DNA of 64,000 nucleotides from Acinetobacter amyesii (GTDB taxonomy: Bacteria; Pseudomonadota; Gammaproteobacteria; Pseudomonadales; Moraxellaceae): NCBI RefSeq assembly GCF_002018365.1, contig NZ_MVKX01000004.1, forward strand, positions 62,001 to 126,000, in the 5' to 3' direction. Shown here in pieces: positions 9,843-18,739 of this stretch. Under the pieces are notes generated by a model, which did no database searches, was not told the DNA's origin, and worked only from the letters and a program-made list of their open reading frames with translations. Within the stretch, counting starts at the first letter, position 1. Every line of letters starts with the position of its first letter. The translations under genes and the position numbers were made by a program.

Positions 9843-10705
9843 GCTTTTGCTCCCGACTTTTTAATATAGTTGTTAAATATGGGATAACCCACACCCAATA
9901 AGCGGGTATAGGTTTGCGGGGATAAACGCTTTAACCACCAAAATAATTTGGCATCAGGTTGCGGAATGGTATACAACTTCCCTGCATCTAAATTATTCAA
10001 TGTCAAATTGACCACATCATGACTCGTCGTAAATGCATGATTCATCAGCAATTGATCAGCTAAGCCTGAATATCGATTGGGCAAGCGACCATTTTTCATA
10101 ATATTGGTTGGCACCAAGGTTGGGCATAATACATTCACACGGATATTTGCCGATCGGAGCTCTGCCGATAAAGTTTCAGACAATGCCAACACACTCGACT
10201 TCGTCACGTTATATGCTGTCATTTCTGGTGCAGCAGTATATGCCGCAGCAGAAGCAACATTAATAATCGCGCCGCCTTGCTTATTTTGTTTCAGCTTGGG
10301 TACAAAATAATGGCAGCCATGCACCACACCCCACAAATTGACATGCATACACCACTGCCAGTCGTCTAAACTCAGCTCATCAAATTTACCACCCAGCCCG
10401 ACGCCTGCATTGTTGATCACTAAGGTCACAGCATGTCCCATCAACTGCTCAGCTTGCTCTGACAGTGCTTTAACTTCTTCAGCTTTACCTACATCACACT
10501 GCACCGCATATGCGTTTGATGAGGTCATGGATTGAATTTGATCCACCGTTTCTTGCGCTGCATCTAAATGAATATCTGCACAGACCACAGTCCCGCCACG
10601 ACGTGCCAACTCCAAAGCAAAGCTTCGTCCAATACCACTGCCTGCACCAGTGACGACCGCATAGGCATTTTCACTTGGCTTGTTCTTTTTTCCAAATAGA
10701 CCCAT
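9839..10705 (-). CDS. Short-chain dehydrogenase/reductase
   Basis: A 288-residue classical SDR that interconverts an alcohol and a carbonyl with NAD(P). The Rossmann motif TGAGSGIG is near residue 19, NNAG follows in the middle, and the catalytic Ser plus YNVTK (YxxxK) come next. The C-terminal extension rich in aromatic residues (LFWWLKRLSPQTYTRL) resembles membrane-associating SDRs. It lies 11 bp downstream of the ferritin-like gene and overlaps the monooxygenase start by four bases. The pairing suggests an alcohol is oxidised to the ketone that the monooxygenase then uses, but this is inference. Confidence 0.9.
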   Translation of the reverse strand: MGLFGKKNKPSENAYAVVTGAGSGIGRSFALELARRGGTVVCADIHLDAAQETVDQIQSMTSSNAYAVQCDVGKAEEVKALSEQAEQLMGHAVTLVINNAGVGLGGKFDELSLDDWQWCMHVNLWGVVHGCHYFVPKLKQNKQGGAIINVASAAAYTAAPEMTAYNVTKSSVLALSETLSAELRSANIRVNVLCPTLVPTNIMKNGRLPNRYSGLADQLLMNHAFTTSHDVVNLTLNNLDAGKLYTIPQPDAKLFWWLKRLSPQTYTRLLGVGYPIFNNYIKKSGAKA

Positions 10706-10716
10706 GGTTTTTCCTT

Positions 10717-11673
10717 TTATCGTTTTAATGCTGGGGTAAATTCTTTGACAAAATAAGGTGTCAACACGCCATCAACAGGGTTCAACAAACGCTTTTTGTA
10801 ATATTCAAGAAATGCAGAAGTGTCATGGTCATTCGGGTGAAAACTTGGTCTTAAATAGTCAAAAATGTGCCCGAGGCTGCTGCCATAAACACCATCTTTT
10901 AGACCAAAAATCAGTTGGAAACTACGCGGAACATCTTTCCAGTAGCTTAGGCTAATCAAGTTCGACGGTTTTCTGTAGAACGGGACAATCGAAGCACCAA
11001 TTGAAATCAAACCCAAAATGGTAATTAATGCAGGGAAAAAGCCAGCAATACGTAAAGCATAATTACCTGATAATTCTTGATAGACATCATAGGCAATGTC
11101 TTTGTGTTCTGATTCTTCCAACATATGCCACATCCAAATGGCGCGTTGCTTTTCATCAATTGAACTAAAGAAAATTTCTTCATGATTCATCATGTATTCC
11201 GCAAGCACTGCGGTGAAATGCTCAATTGCCGCCATTAAAGATAATTTCATTGGCTGCGGCATACGCTCAAAGCCGTAAGCAAAAACATAATGTTCTAATT
11301 TTCTGAAAAATTGCACAGGTAGATTTCTTGCGCGATATGCTTCGTTCATTTCTTCATGCATACGTGAATGAATGGCCTCTTGCCCAATCAAAGACGTGAC
11401 ACGTTGTCTTAATACCGGATCTTGAATAAAGTCACGATGAAATCGAGCAGTATCGATCACCAAATCTTCGCCACGAGTTAAGAAAATAGACAATGACGCA
11501 AAATAAGCACTGGCCAATTCTGCATTCATATAAAATTTTGGATCAATTTTTTCTGGCTCAAAATCAAATTTCATATGACGAATAGGAACAACGGCAGACT
11601 GTTTGGTTGTGTCAAAGACAGGGCCTGCAAATACGCGTGCTAACGTTTTTTTTATCGGTTGAAAAGCGCTCAT
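10717..11673 (-). CDS. Ferritin-like 'predicted metal-dependent hydrolase' family protein
   Basis: A 318-residue protein of the family annotated as predicted metal-dependent hydrolase (COG3687 type). Helical segments carry Glu/His pairs spaced like di-metal ligands: GQEAIHSRMHEEM, AAIEHFTAV and LEESEHKDIAYDVY. This looks like a di-iron or di-manganese four-helix bundle more than a hydrolase. A hydrophobic stretch (ITILGLISIGASIVPF) suggests membrane association. It is the first gene of the operon with the SDR and monooxygenase. A role in oxidising hydrophobic substrates is inference; no biochemical function is known to me. Confidence 0.8.
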   Translation of the reverse strand: MSAFQPIKKTLARVFAGPVFDTTKQSAVVPIRHMKFDFEPEKIDPKFYMNAELASAYFASLSIFLTRGEDLVIDTARFHRDFIQDPVLRQRVTSLIGQEAIHSRMHEEMNEAYRARNLPVQFFRKLEHYVFAYGFERMPQPMKLSLMAAIEHFTAVLAEYMMNHEEIFFSSIDEKQRAIWMWHMLEESEHKDIAYDVYQELSGNYALRIAGFFPALITILGLISIGASIVPFYRKPSNLISLSYWKDVPRSFQLIFGLKDGVYGSSLGHIFDYLRPSFHPNDHDTSAFLEYYKKRLLNPVDGVLTPYFVKEFTPALKR

Positions 11674-11910
11674 GATTTTGCTCTCAATTTGGGTGTTTCC
11701 CCTTCATTGACTTCATGTCGATTGAAGTAAAAACACATAGATTGAGGATCAAATTAAGTGAGATAGATCACTAGACCATTAGCAAAACCGACCTCTCGAT
11801 TTGCAAAAATGCTCAAATATTTTCTTTGTCAGACAATCTTTAAAACATCGGTGTTGTATGGCTCAAAAGCTTATCATTAAAGGTCATGGCGTATTTTGAG
11901 TGAGTGATTA

Positions 11911-13350
11911 TTATTGCATTTTTTGCACTTCACCGGTCGCAGATTGATAGACCCATTGATGATCAAACAGGCTGTCGTCTAAATGATCCAGTTTATAATT
12001 ACCAATGGCCACAGCGTAGAATCCATTGCCCTGCTGCTTAAAATGTGTGATCTCTTGCATGAGTTCTTCAGTCAGTTGACCCATAATAAAGTCGGAAATT
12101 ACCACCACATCGGCATGTACAAAATTCGGTTGTTTCAGCATGTCCACGGCATGATTCATCGCAGGGATAATATCGGTCCCCCCATGAAATGACTGCCCTA
12201 AAAAGTGAATGACATCATCCAAAGCACTATTATGCTGTAAATTCAGCGCAGTTAAATTGGTCGAGAAATTCACCAAATACATCGCTCGCTTTTCTTTTAG
12301 CGCTCGAATGGATAAATATAGACAAATCGCTTTGGAAATCAGTTCAGGTTGTCCATTCATTGAGCCACTGGTATCTAAGCAAACAATCATCGGGCCTTTT
12401 TGTCCGACTCGACGCTGTGTATGGCGTGGGTCTTCGATCACCCGTCCCTGTTGCTGACCGTGTCGATTAAAACTCATCAGGTTAGATTCTAAATATTTCA
12501 AATCAAATAAAACCTGCAAGTCTGGATCAGCTAATAGCGCCAACTCGCTAGGTAAAGCCATACTGAGTTCTTGCGCCAATTTAATTCCAGTAATTTCCTC
12601 TTGCGCCATCGGGGTATGGATGAGCTGCTGTGGCTCTTGTTCTAACTGAGCAGAAATACACTTACGTGGCATATTCGGCTGTGCGCTTCCGATCATTTGA
12701 CATAGACGTTTAAGCGCCCGATCTTGCTCGAGATAATTCGCCCATTGCTCAAAGTTCTGTACATCGTGTTCAGTCAATTGCCCTTTGGAATAGTCCAGAA
12801 AAATCCCAGTTTCAAACCCGACGCCGTCATGGTGCTTGACCATTTTCGACAATGTCGCAAGATAATCTTTGATTTCATCTAAAAAGGCATCGCGTTGTAA
12901 ACGGAGCTGTTCAAACTCCCAATGTGCAATGGCTTCGGTCAATTTGCGCTGCCATTTGCCTTTGAATAGTTCAATGTGTAATTGACGCTGCTGCTCGGTC
13001 AGCAACGACTGTTGGCTCTGTTGCCACATTTCAGTGAATTCAGGAATCCCCAAGGTTTGCATAAAGGCGGCATATTCAGTGTGGAATTGAACAAAATCAC
13101 CCTGTTCCCAATGCTTTAACGCAAGCCAATGTTCCAATTGCTGCTGCGCCATTGCATAGGGATGCTGCTGATCTAAACTCGATTTTGCCTGAAAGGCCCA
13201 TTCCTGAATTTTTTGATCGAGCTTTTTTGCAACTTTATGATCATCCAACCAATGTTTTAAGCTGGATTGTTTTAATTCATCATAAAGCTGCGAACTTAAT
13301 TCATCGAGTGCCGATTGAGTTTGATGTCGTGTCGGTTTTAATTGCGACAT
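11911..13350 (-). CDS. viaA: VWA-domain protein, ViaA-like partner of RavA
   Basis: A 479-residue protein with a Gln-rich helical N-terminal half and a C-terminal von Willebrand A domain. The metal-ion-dependent adhesion site is intact: DTSGS (326-330), a Thr in HGGTDI, and Asp in VVISDF. Length and arrangement match E. coli ViaA (483 residues), which stimulates the RavA ATPase. Its start overlaps the upstream ravA by 13 bases, so the pair is translationally coupled. In E. coli the pair is linked to respiratory complexes and aminoglycoside sensitivity; the role here is not evident. No terminator is seen downstream. Confidence 0.85.
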   Translation of the reverse strand: MSQLKPTRHQTQSALDELSSQLYDELKQSSLKHWLDDHKVAKKLDQKIQEWAFQAKSSLDQQHPYAMAQQQLEHWLALKHWEQGDFVQFHTEYAAFMQTLGIPEFTEMWQQSQQSLLTEQQRQLHIELFKGKWQRKLTEAIAHWEFEQLRLQRDAFLDEIKDYLATLSKMVKHHDGVGFETGIFLDYSKGQLTEHDVQNFEQWANYLEQDRALKRLCQMIGSAQPNMPRKCISAQLEQEPQQLIHTPMAQEEITGIKLAQELSMALPSELALLADPDLQVLFDLKYLESNLMSFNRHGQQQGRVIEDPRHTQRRVGQKGPMIVCLDTSGSMNGQPELISKAICLYLSIRALKEKRAMYLVNFSTNLTALNLQHNSALDDVIHFLGQSFHGGTDIIPAMNHAVDMLKQPNFVHADVVVISDFIMGQLTEELMQEITHFKQQGNGFYAVAIGNYKLDHLDDSLFDHQWVYQSATGEVQKMQ

Positions 13351-14840
13351 AACTGTTCCAGACGCTCACAATCTTGCAATTGCAACTGATATCGTGCCAA
13401 TTGCTGCTCAATAGATTGAATTAAATGTTGAATATCCTGTTCAGTGACAAAGACCGATTTAAACTGATGCTTTTGGCCATTAAAGCGTTCCGTTAACAAA
13501 TCCAATTCTGTTTGAAACAGTGCTTTGAGCTGTTGAATTTCGTGTAACAGCTCATATTGGCTTTGTGCTGAAAGTGCGCTGCGTGGACTCCCTTTGGTAT
13601 GTTTTATGTACGGCGTCACCACTTCTTCTAAGCCGTAATAGCCACCTTTTAACGTACACACTCTTGAACCATTAAAATTACATACGATGCCACGCACTTC
13701 TTCACCGGTATCATCTAAGGCAAAGAAGTCCTTTTTCGTATCCATTTTATCTAGTTCGAGATACAACACTTTATCTTTATAGTGTCGATCTAGATTGGTC
13801 ACTGCACGTAAGTAGTCAGTGCCATGAATTAAATAACTCTCATAGACATCATCGGTATAATAAAAATGATTGAGCACCCGCTGTTCAAGTGCATCCTTCT
13901 CTGCCACATGCTGTTCGAACTGCAACCCATAATTTAAGCCATTTTCAGCCAATACTTCATCTATCTGCTGTGAAACAAATGCAATGTCTTCAGGCTGATT
14001 CCATAAGCAATGTTTTAAAATTAATAAATCACTCAAAATCACTGATGGACGATCATTTAAAAATGCACAGGTTTTGACTAAATAAGCCACACGTTGCCAA
14101 CGACGGTCAGAGACATAGACCACGTGATCTTCAAAGTTATGGTTGAGTCGAGTTTTAAGTTGATCAAACAAATTTAAAATCGAAGCGGGTAAATCCACCT
14201 GATAAATCTGCTCCCGCCAATCTTGCAACTCCGCTTTTTTTATTTTTAAGGTCGTATCAACCTCAACACTGACTTGACTCGGCTTGGTCTGTAATAGTGC
14301 ATGAAAGTTTTCTGCAACAGCAATCGGCGGCACTTCTAAGCGCAAAATAAAACGATCATATAAGGCATCTAAACCTTGATTCGGTTCGGGAATTTCATTC
14401 GATGCACTGACTAAAACATTCAATGGAACTTTTTGGACAATGTCACCATTTTTAAAACTCCGCTCATTCACCAAGGTCAGTAAAGTATTTAAAATCGCAG
14501 GGCTGGCTTTCCAAATTTCATCTAAAAAAGCAAAATCTGCCCGTGGTAAATAATGTTCTGTTTTACGAATATATTGATCTTCTTTTAAGGCTTTAATCGA
14601 TACTGGGCCAAAAATTTCTTCCGGCGTACTGAAACGATTCATCAAATATTCAAAATAGTCATGGACTTCAAAAGCCGAGGCGATTCGACGCGAAATCAAA
14701 CTTTTTGCTGTACCGGGCAAACCATATAAAAAGGTATTCATGCCCGCAACACCAGCCAATAAACTCAAAGCAATAATCTGCTCACGTTCATACATATTTT
14801 TGCTAATTTCAGAAATTAAAGTATTGATCCGTGCTTGCAT
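13338..14840 (-). CDS. ravA: MoxR-family AAA+ ATPase, RavA-like
   Basis: A chaperone-like AAA+ ATPase. Walker A is GLPGTAKS (40-47) and Walker B is FAFLDEIW (103-110). Sensor-type NEIPEPNQGLDALYDRF follows, then the long C-terminal region typical of RavA. The open frame extends 61 codons upstream to 15023, but that extension has no family character and would overlap the divergent gene. The ATG at 14840 (MQARINTLISEI) gives 500 residues against 498 in E. coli RavA, so I chose it even though no clear Shine-Dalgarno sequence is present. It forms an operon with viaA. Confidence 0.85.
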   Translation of the reverse strand: MQARINTLISEISKNMYEREQIIALSLLAGVAGMNTFLYGLPGTAKSLISRRIASAFEVHDYFEYLMNRFSTPEEIFGPVSIKALKEDQYIRKTEHYLPRADFAFLDEIWKASPAILNTLLTLVNERSFKNGDIVQKVPLNVLVSASNEIPEPNQGLDALYDRFILRLEVPPIAVAENFHALLQTKPSQVSVEVDTTLKIKKAELQDWREQIYQVDLPASILNLFDQLKTRLNHNFEDHVVYVSDRRWQRVAYLVKTCAFLNDRPSVILSDLLILKHCLWNQPEDIAFVSQQIDEVLAENGLNYGLQFEQHVAEKDALEQRVLNHFYYTDDVYESYLIHGTDYLRAVTNLDRHYKDKVLYLELDKMDTKKDFFALDDTGEEVRGIVCNFNGSRVCTLKGGYYGLEEVVTPYIKHTKGSPRSALSAQSQYELLHEIQQLKALFQTELDLLTERFNGQKHQFKSVFVTEQDIQHLIQSIEQQLARYQLQLQDCERLEQLCRN

Positions 14841-15005
14841 CTGACTATCTGTTTGACCGAAAACTAAATTGTAACGCCCTGACCGATTTTTCGCTGTAGC
14901 AGATGCAAAAATATCGTTTTTTAAATACAGTGCTACAGCGTGATGCCGTATTTTCAGGTTATAGTAAAAATGTACATTCCTTTGGAACTTTAGACACCTT
15001 TCATC

Positions 15006-15518
15006 ATGTTGCCTTTCTTTCACACGCTCATCCGACTATTAAAACTTGAAGGTTTTAAATATCGATCTCTCACGGCAGGTGAAATATCCATGTGTCGCAG
15101 TGTGTTTGGGGATTTGATTCAATATGAGCAAGTGAAAGTGATGAATCATCCTTTTCTGCCTTGGCAATCGGCGCATGTGGTCATGGCGCCTCAGGGGTAT
15201 ATCCATGCACGAAATTTACTGTTTAAAGCGGACTATGCCAAAGCGTCTTTAGGATATCGTGCCCTGTTTATTCATGAGATGGCCCATGTTTATCAATACC
15301 AGCAGCAGATCAATGTTTTGGGTCGGGGTGCTATTTTACAGATGGCGTATTTCTTCAGTTTTAAAAAATATAATCCATACCGCTATACCCTCAAACCACA
15401 CAAAGCATTTTTTGACTACAACATTGAGCAACAAGGCGACATTGCTCGTGACATCTATTTAAAGCGAATTAAAAATATTATTTTATATCCAGAACTTGTT
15501 CATCACATTGAGCTGTAA
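15006..15518 (+). CDS. Small HExxH protein (metallopeptidase-like, 'Vgr-related')
   Basis: A 170-residue protein with HEMAHVYQYQ near residue 90, an HExxH zinc motif of metallopeptidase type. Similar Acinetobacter proteins are often labelled Vgr- or Rhs-related, although no VgrG or Rhs domain is visible. There is no signal peptide. A downstream Glu-containing segment (DYNIEQQGDIARD) could supply the third zinc ligand. It is divergent from ravA with 165 bp between the chosen starts. Protease activity is inferred only from the motif. Confidence 0.7.
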   Translation: MLPFFHTLIRLLKLEGFKYRSLTAGEISMCRSVFGDLIQYEQVKVMNHPFLPWQSAHVVMAPQGYIHARNLLFKADYAKASLGYRALFIHEMAHVYQYQQQINVLGRGAILQMAYFFSFKKYNPYRYTLKPHKAFFDYNIEQQGDIARDIYLKRIKNIILYPELVHHIEL

Positions 15519-15893
15519 AGCGTCCATGCTCTGTGGCGAATATTTTTAGATAAAATTGAATATCGCCTGATCATTCTATTTCACACTATTGCTCGACCAT
15601 TGACGCTATTTTAAGTACAAAAAAACAGCATTAATATTTACTTTATGGCACATAAGCTCAGCTAGGCTTTTAAAAGCTATGAATACCTCTAGTATCTCGC
15701 TTAAATTCAGATAAAATAGGCTCACCTTATTTTTTTGCTTTGCATCAAAACAAGTGAATTATCATACGATGATGGTGTTTTGTTTTCGCCTTTCGGCAGT
15801 ATTTTTCGTATCTAAATACACTCGCTGAATAATCACAATAATACAAATCAGTGTGTTAAGTGTATTCACCTATAGGAATAGGATTTAGTTGGA
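15519..15893. other. Intergenic region upstream of nadE
   Basis: A 375-bp AT-rich gap. Just after the HExxH gene, GGCGAATATT (15531-15540) and AATATCGCC form an imperfect stem with a bulged A and no T-run. The nadE promoter must be here, but no clear -35/-10 pair stands out. Confidence 0.35.
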
Positions 15894-17519
15894 ATGAATA
15901 GTTTTAAAATTGCACTTGCTCAGTTCTCTCCGCATATTGGTAACCTAGAATCAAACGCAGCAAAAATGCTTCAACAAGCCAATGCTGCAAAAGAACAGAA
16001 CGCAGATATTATTGTTTTTCCGGAACTTTCTACAGTTGGTTATCCTGCTGAAGATTTATTATTACGTCCAAGTTTAAATAAACGTACACAGCAAGCTTTT
16101 GAACAATTAGCGAGCATTAAGGACATCGTTTTAGTCTTTGGTTTTGTGAATCAAACTGAAGATGGTCAGCGCTATAACTCTGCTGCTGTCATGAAAAATG
16201 GTCAAGTTCTCGGGATTTACAATAAACAAAATCTTCCAAACTATAGCGTTTTTGATGAAAAACGTTATTTCAGTGAAGGTCATCAACACCTAGTCTTTGA
16301 ATATTTAGGTCATAAGTTTGGTGTGTTGATTTGCGAAGATGTTTGGGCATTACCAACGGTTCAACAGCTTGCTCAGTTAAATGTTGAAACCGCTTTGGTG
16401 TTGAATGCTTCACCTTATGAAGTTGGTAAACCACAGCATCGCATTGAAACCATGGCTGCATTGACCAAACAATTGAACATCAATTTGGTTTACTGTAACC
16501 AAGTCGGCGGTCAAGATGACCTTGTCTTTGATGGCACAAGCTTTGTGATGAACAATTCAGGTGAAGTTGCGTTGCAAGCACCGAGTTTTGTTGAAGATCT
16601 ATATATCGCAGAATACGATGCTGAACAAAAAGCCTTTAAAACAGGTGCAATCACCCCTGTATTAAATACCATGGCTGAAATCTACCAAAGCCTTGTGATC
16701 GCAACACGTGACTACGTACAACGTTCAGGCTTCCCAGGTGTGATTTTAGGCCTTTCAGGTGGTATTGACTCAGCATTAACTTTAGCGATTGCTGCCGACG
16801 CGATTGGCGCCGATAAAGTTCAAGCGGTCATGATGCCATATACTTATACTGCACAAATCAGTGTTGAAGATGCGGCTGAACAAGCCAAAAATATGGGTGT
16901 GACTTTTGGTATTGCCGAAATCAACCCGATTGTGAATGGCTTCATGCAAACCTTGTTCCCTTTCTTTGGCGATGCACCGACTGATGCGACTGAAGAAAAC
17001 TTACAAGCGCGTTCTCGCGGTACATTGTTAATGGCCTTATCGAACAAGTTCGGCAATTTAGTCCTTTCTACAGGGAACAAGTCTGAATTATCTGTTGGCT
17101 ACTGCACATTGTACGGTGACATGGTCGGTGGCTTTGCGGTTCTTAAAGACGTTTATAAAACGATTGTATTTGAACTAGCAAAATACCGTAACAGCATTTC
17201 AGAAACACCAGTGATTCCTGAACGTGTAATTACTCGCCCACCTTCTGCGGAACTTCGTCCAGATCAGAAAGACCAAGACTCATTACCTGAATACGAAGTA
17301 TTAGATGCCATCTTGTATGCGTATATCGAAGAAGACATGAGTCAAGATGACATCATTGCCAAAGGTTTTGATGCTGAAGTCGTGAAAAAAGTCATCCGTT
17401 TGGTTGATCTAAACGAATACAAACGTCGCCAAGGCGCGATTGGTCCACGTATCAGCTCACGTGCATTTAGCCGTGAACGTCGCTACCCGATCGTGAATGG
17501 TTGGAAACCGGGTATCTAA
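15894..17519 (+). CDS. nadE: Glutamine-dependent NAD+ synthetase
   Basis: Amidates nicotinic acid adenine dinucleotide to NAD+ using glutamine-derived ammonia, the last step of NAD synthesis. The 541-residue protein is the two-domain form. The N-terminal nitrilase-type glutaminase has Glu in FPELSTVGYP, Lys in NKQNLPNYSVF and the nucleophile Cys in LICEDVW. The C-terminal synthetase has the ATP pyrophosphatase P-loop LSGGIDSALT and STGNKSELSVGY. The start has AGGA about ten bases upstream. It is monocistronic with a terminator. Confidence 0.97.
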   Translation: MNSFKIALAQFSPHIGNLESNAAKMLQQANAAKEQNADIIVFPELSTVGYPAEDLLLRPSLNKRTQQAFEQLASIKDIVLVFGFVNQTEDGQRYNSAAVMKNGQVLGIYNKQNLPNYSVFDEKRYFSEGHQHLVFEYLGHKFGVLICEDVWALPTVQQLAQLNVETALVLNASPYEVGKPQHRIETMAALTKQLNINLVYCNQVGGQDDLVFDGTSFVMNNSGEVALQAPSFVEDLYIAEYDAEQKAFKTGAITPVLNTMAEIYQSLVIATRDYVQRSGFPGVILGLSGGIDSALTLAIAADAIGADKVQAVMMPYTYTAQISVEDAAEQAKNMGVTFGIAEINPIVNGFMQTLFPFFGDAPTDATEENLQARSRGTLLMALSNKFGNLVLSTGNKSELSVGYCTLYGDMVGGFAVLKDVYKTIVFELAKYRNSISETPVIPERVITRPPSAELRPDQKDQDSLPEYEVLDAILYAYIEEDMSQDDIIAKGFDAEVVKKVIRLVDLNEYKRRQGAIGPRISSRAFSRERRYPIVNGWKPGI

Positions 17520-17536
17520 TTACTCGATTCAAATCA

Positions 17537-17566
17537 AAAAGCCCAGTTCTATCACTGGGCTTTTTT
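17537..17566 (+). terminator. Intrinsic terminator after nadE
   Basis: AAAGCCCAGT and ACTGGGCTTT form a stem around a six-base loop, followed by Ts. It starts 18 bp past the nadE stop. Confidence 0.92.
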
Positions 17567-17747
17567 ATAGGCGCAAAATACGCAGCAATAAAAATAAAAA
17601 AATAATTGAGAGGTGTATTTCAAAATTTATACGATTAAAAAATGCCGTCAAAGATTAAAGCTCTCTTTTATTTTTAAATAATTATCGTGAACAGATCAAT
17701 TTATTAGTGCTGTAATTGTTTCAATCTATTTGACTTTTTCTAGGCAC

Positions 17748-17779
17748 AAAAAAAGAGACCAAGCTGAGAGCTTGGTCTA
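17748..17779 (-). terminator. Intrinsic terminator after tRNA-Met
   Basis: On the minus strand AGACCAAGC and GCTTGGTCT form a nine-pair stem with a five-base loop and a following T-run, placed just downstream of the tRNA. Confidence 0.9.
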
Positions 17780-17785
17780 TAAAAA

Positions 17786-17862
17786 TGGTGGCTATGACGA
17801 GACTTGAACTTGTGACCCCCGCATTATGAGTGCGGTGCTCTAACCAACTGAGCTACATAGCC
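17786..17862 (-). tRNA. tRNA-Met(CAT), elongator
   Basis: A 77-base cloverleaf on the minus strand with acceptor GGCTATG/CATAGCC, D-loop AGCTCAGTTGGTTAGAGC and a TTCAAGT T-loop. The anticodon loop is CTCATAA (anticodon CAT) and the CCA end is encoded. It closely resembles E. coli elongator tRNA-Met rather than the initiator (it starts GG paired to CC) or tRNA-Ile2. It is a single-gene unit ended by the adjacent terminator. Confidence 0.95.
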
Positions 17863-18029
17863 GTAAACTGTGGTGGCATTATCTAGATTTCACACATTAT
17901 CGTCAAGCATTTTTGTTCGCAATTGTTCAGAGTTTAAACAAGCAAAGTTCAAGATGTTACTATTTAAGCAAATCATGCTATTTTTAGCCCTAATTACTAT
18001 ATTTTTTGATTAAAAATTAGAGTTTTATC

Positions 18030-18446
18030 ATGCAATTCAATTCGATAAAAAAAACCTGTCTGACCCTCAGCCTTGCCGTCATGACCTTGTCGGGCTGCCA
18101 AATCGTCTCGCCTATTTTTGTTGACTACTATGGTGTGCGACGTGATGTGGCGACTTGGATTAATAAACAGCCTTTATTGAGCATGCAACAAAAGCGCAGC
18201 ATGGCTCAACTTAGCCGAGCACAGCAACCAATCATTCGTCTCGACTTCAATGATCAGGAGAAGTTAGTCAGTGTTGCGCGCGCTAATGAAGCTGCGATGT
18301 ATTGTGCCAATCAGCATTTATCAGCACGACAGATTCAACGCCTGCAAAAACAGATCTTCCCTGAAGATGCGTTGCATAAATTAAGCTTGCTTGAGCAACA
18401 AGCGTTGCATATCACCCTGACAGAGCAAGAGAAACGGTGTGATTGA
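18030..18446 (+). CDS. Small putative lipoprotein
   Basis: A 138-residue protein with a lipoprotein signal peptide: basic start, hydrophobic core and lipobox LSGC (Cys about residue 23). The mature part has no domain I recognise and is rich in Gln, Arg and Leu (helical). Two later Cys residues (MYCANQ and the near-terminal RCD) might form a disulfide. It stands alone, divergent from tRNA-Met, with only a weak ribosome-binding sequence. Function unknown; an outer-membrane or periplasmic-facing location is inferred from the signal. Confidence 0.75.
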   Translation: MQFNSIKKTCLTLSLAVMTLSGCQIVSPIFVDYYGVRRDVATWINKQPLLSMQQKRSMAQLSRAQQPIIRLDFNDQEKLVSVARANEAAMYCANQHLSARQIQRLQKQIFPEDALHKLSLLEQQALHITLTEQEKRCD

Positions 18447-18579
18447 AACCATGTCCACTGATGGATGAATTATCTAGGCTCAATTTTTTCAGCACCAAAT
18501 TGTCTTACAATCTAGACATAGCTGCTTACATTATTGAGCATTTTTGCTATCGCTAAGCGAGGTGAAAACAAGTCTATAT

Positions 18580-18603
18580 TTTTGCAATATTTTTATTGCA
18601 AAA
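18580..18603. repeat. Perfect inverted repeat upstream of uspA
   Basis: TTTTGCAATA and TATTGCAAAA, ten-base arms separated by TTTT, lie about 140 bp upstream of the universal stress protein gene. It could be a protein-binding site or a leader hairpin. No function is established. Confidence 0.45.
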
Positions 18604-18644
18604 TTCACAATATCCTTATGAATTTACTTGGTTTTATTCCCAAA

Positions 18645-18693
18645 TAAAAAAGCGTATGATGAAACTATGATCAATGTAAATAGCGCTTTTTTT
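18645..18693 (+). promoter_or_regulatory. Terminator-like hairpin in the uspA leader
   Basis: AAAAAAGCG (18645-18653) pairs with CGCTTTTTT (from 18684); with one bulge the stem extends through TAT/ATA. Seven Ts follow, 47 bp before the uspA ATG. The large loop makes it a weak terminator; it could attenuate transcripts or simply end an upstream one. Confidence 0.35.
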
Positions 18694-18739
18694 CAGGTTT
18701 TTCCATCCAAATTCAATTGATCAGATAAGGAGAAATAAG

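Noticed and set aside
14841..15023. N-terminal extension of the RavA-like frame
   Set aside because: It would overlap the divergent gene and has no family similarity; the later ATG gives the expected length of 500 residues.
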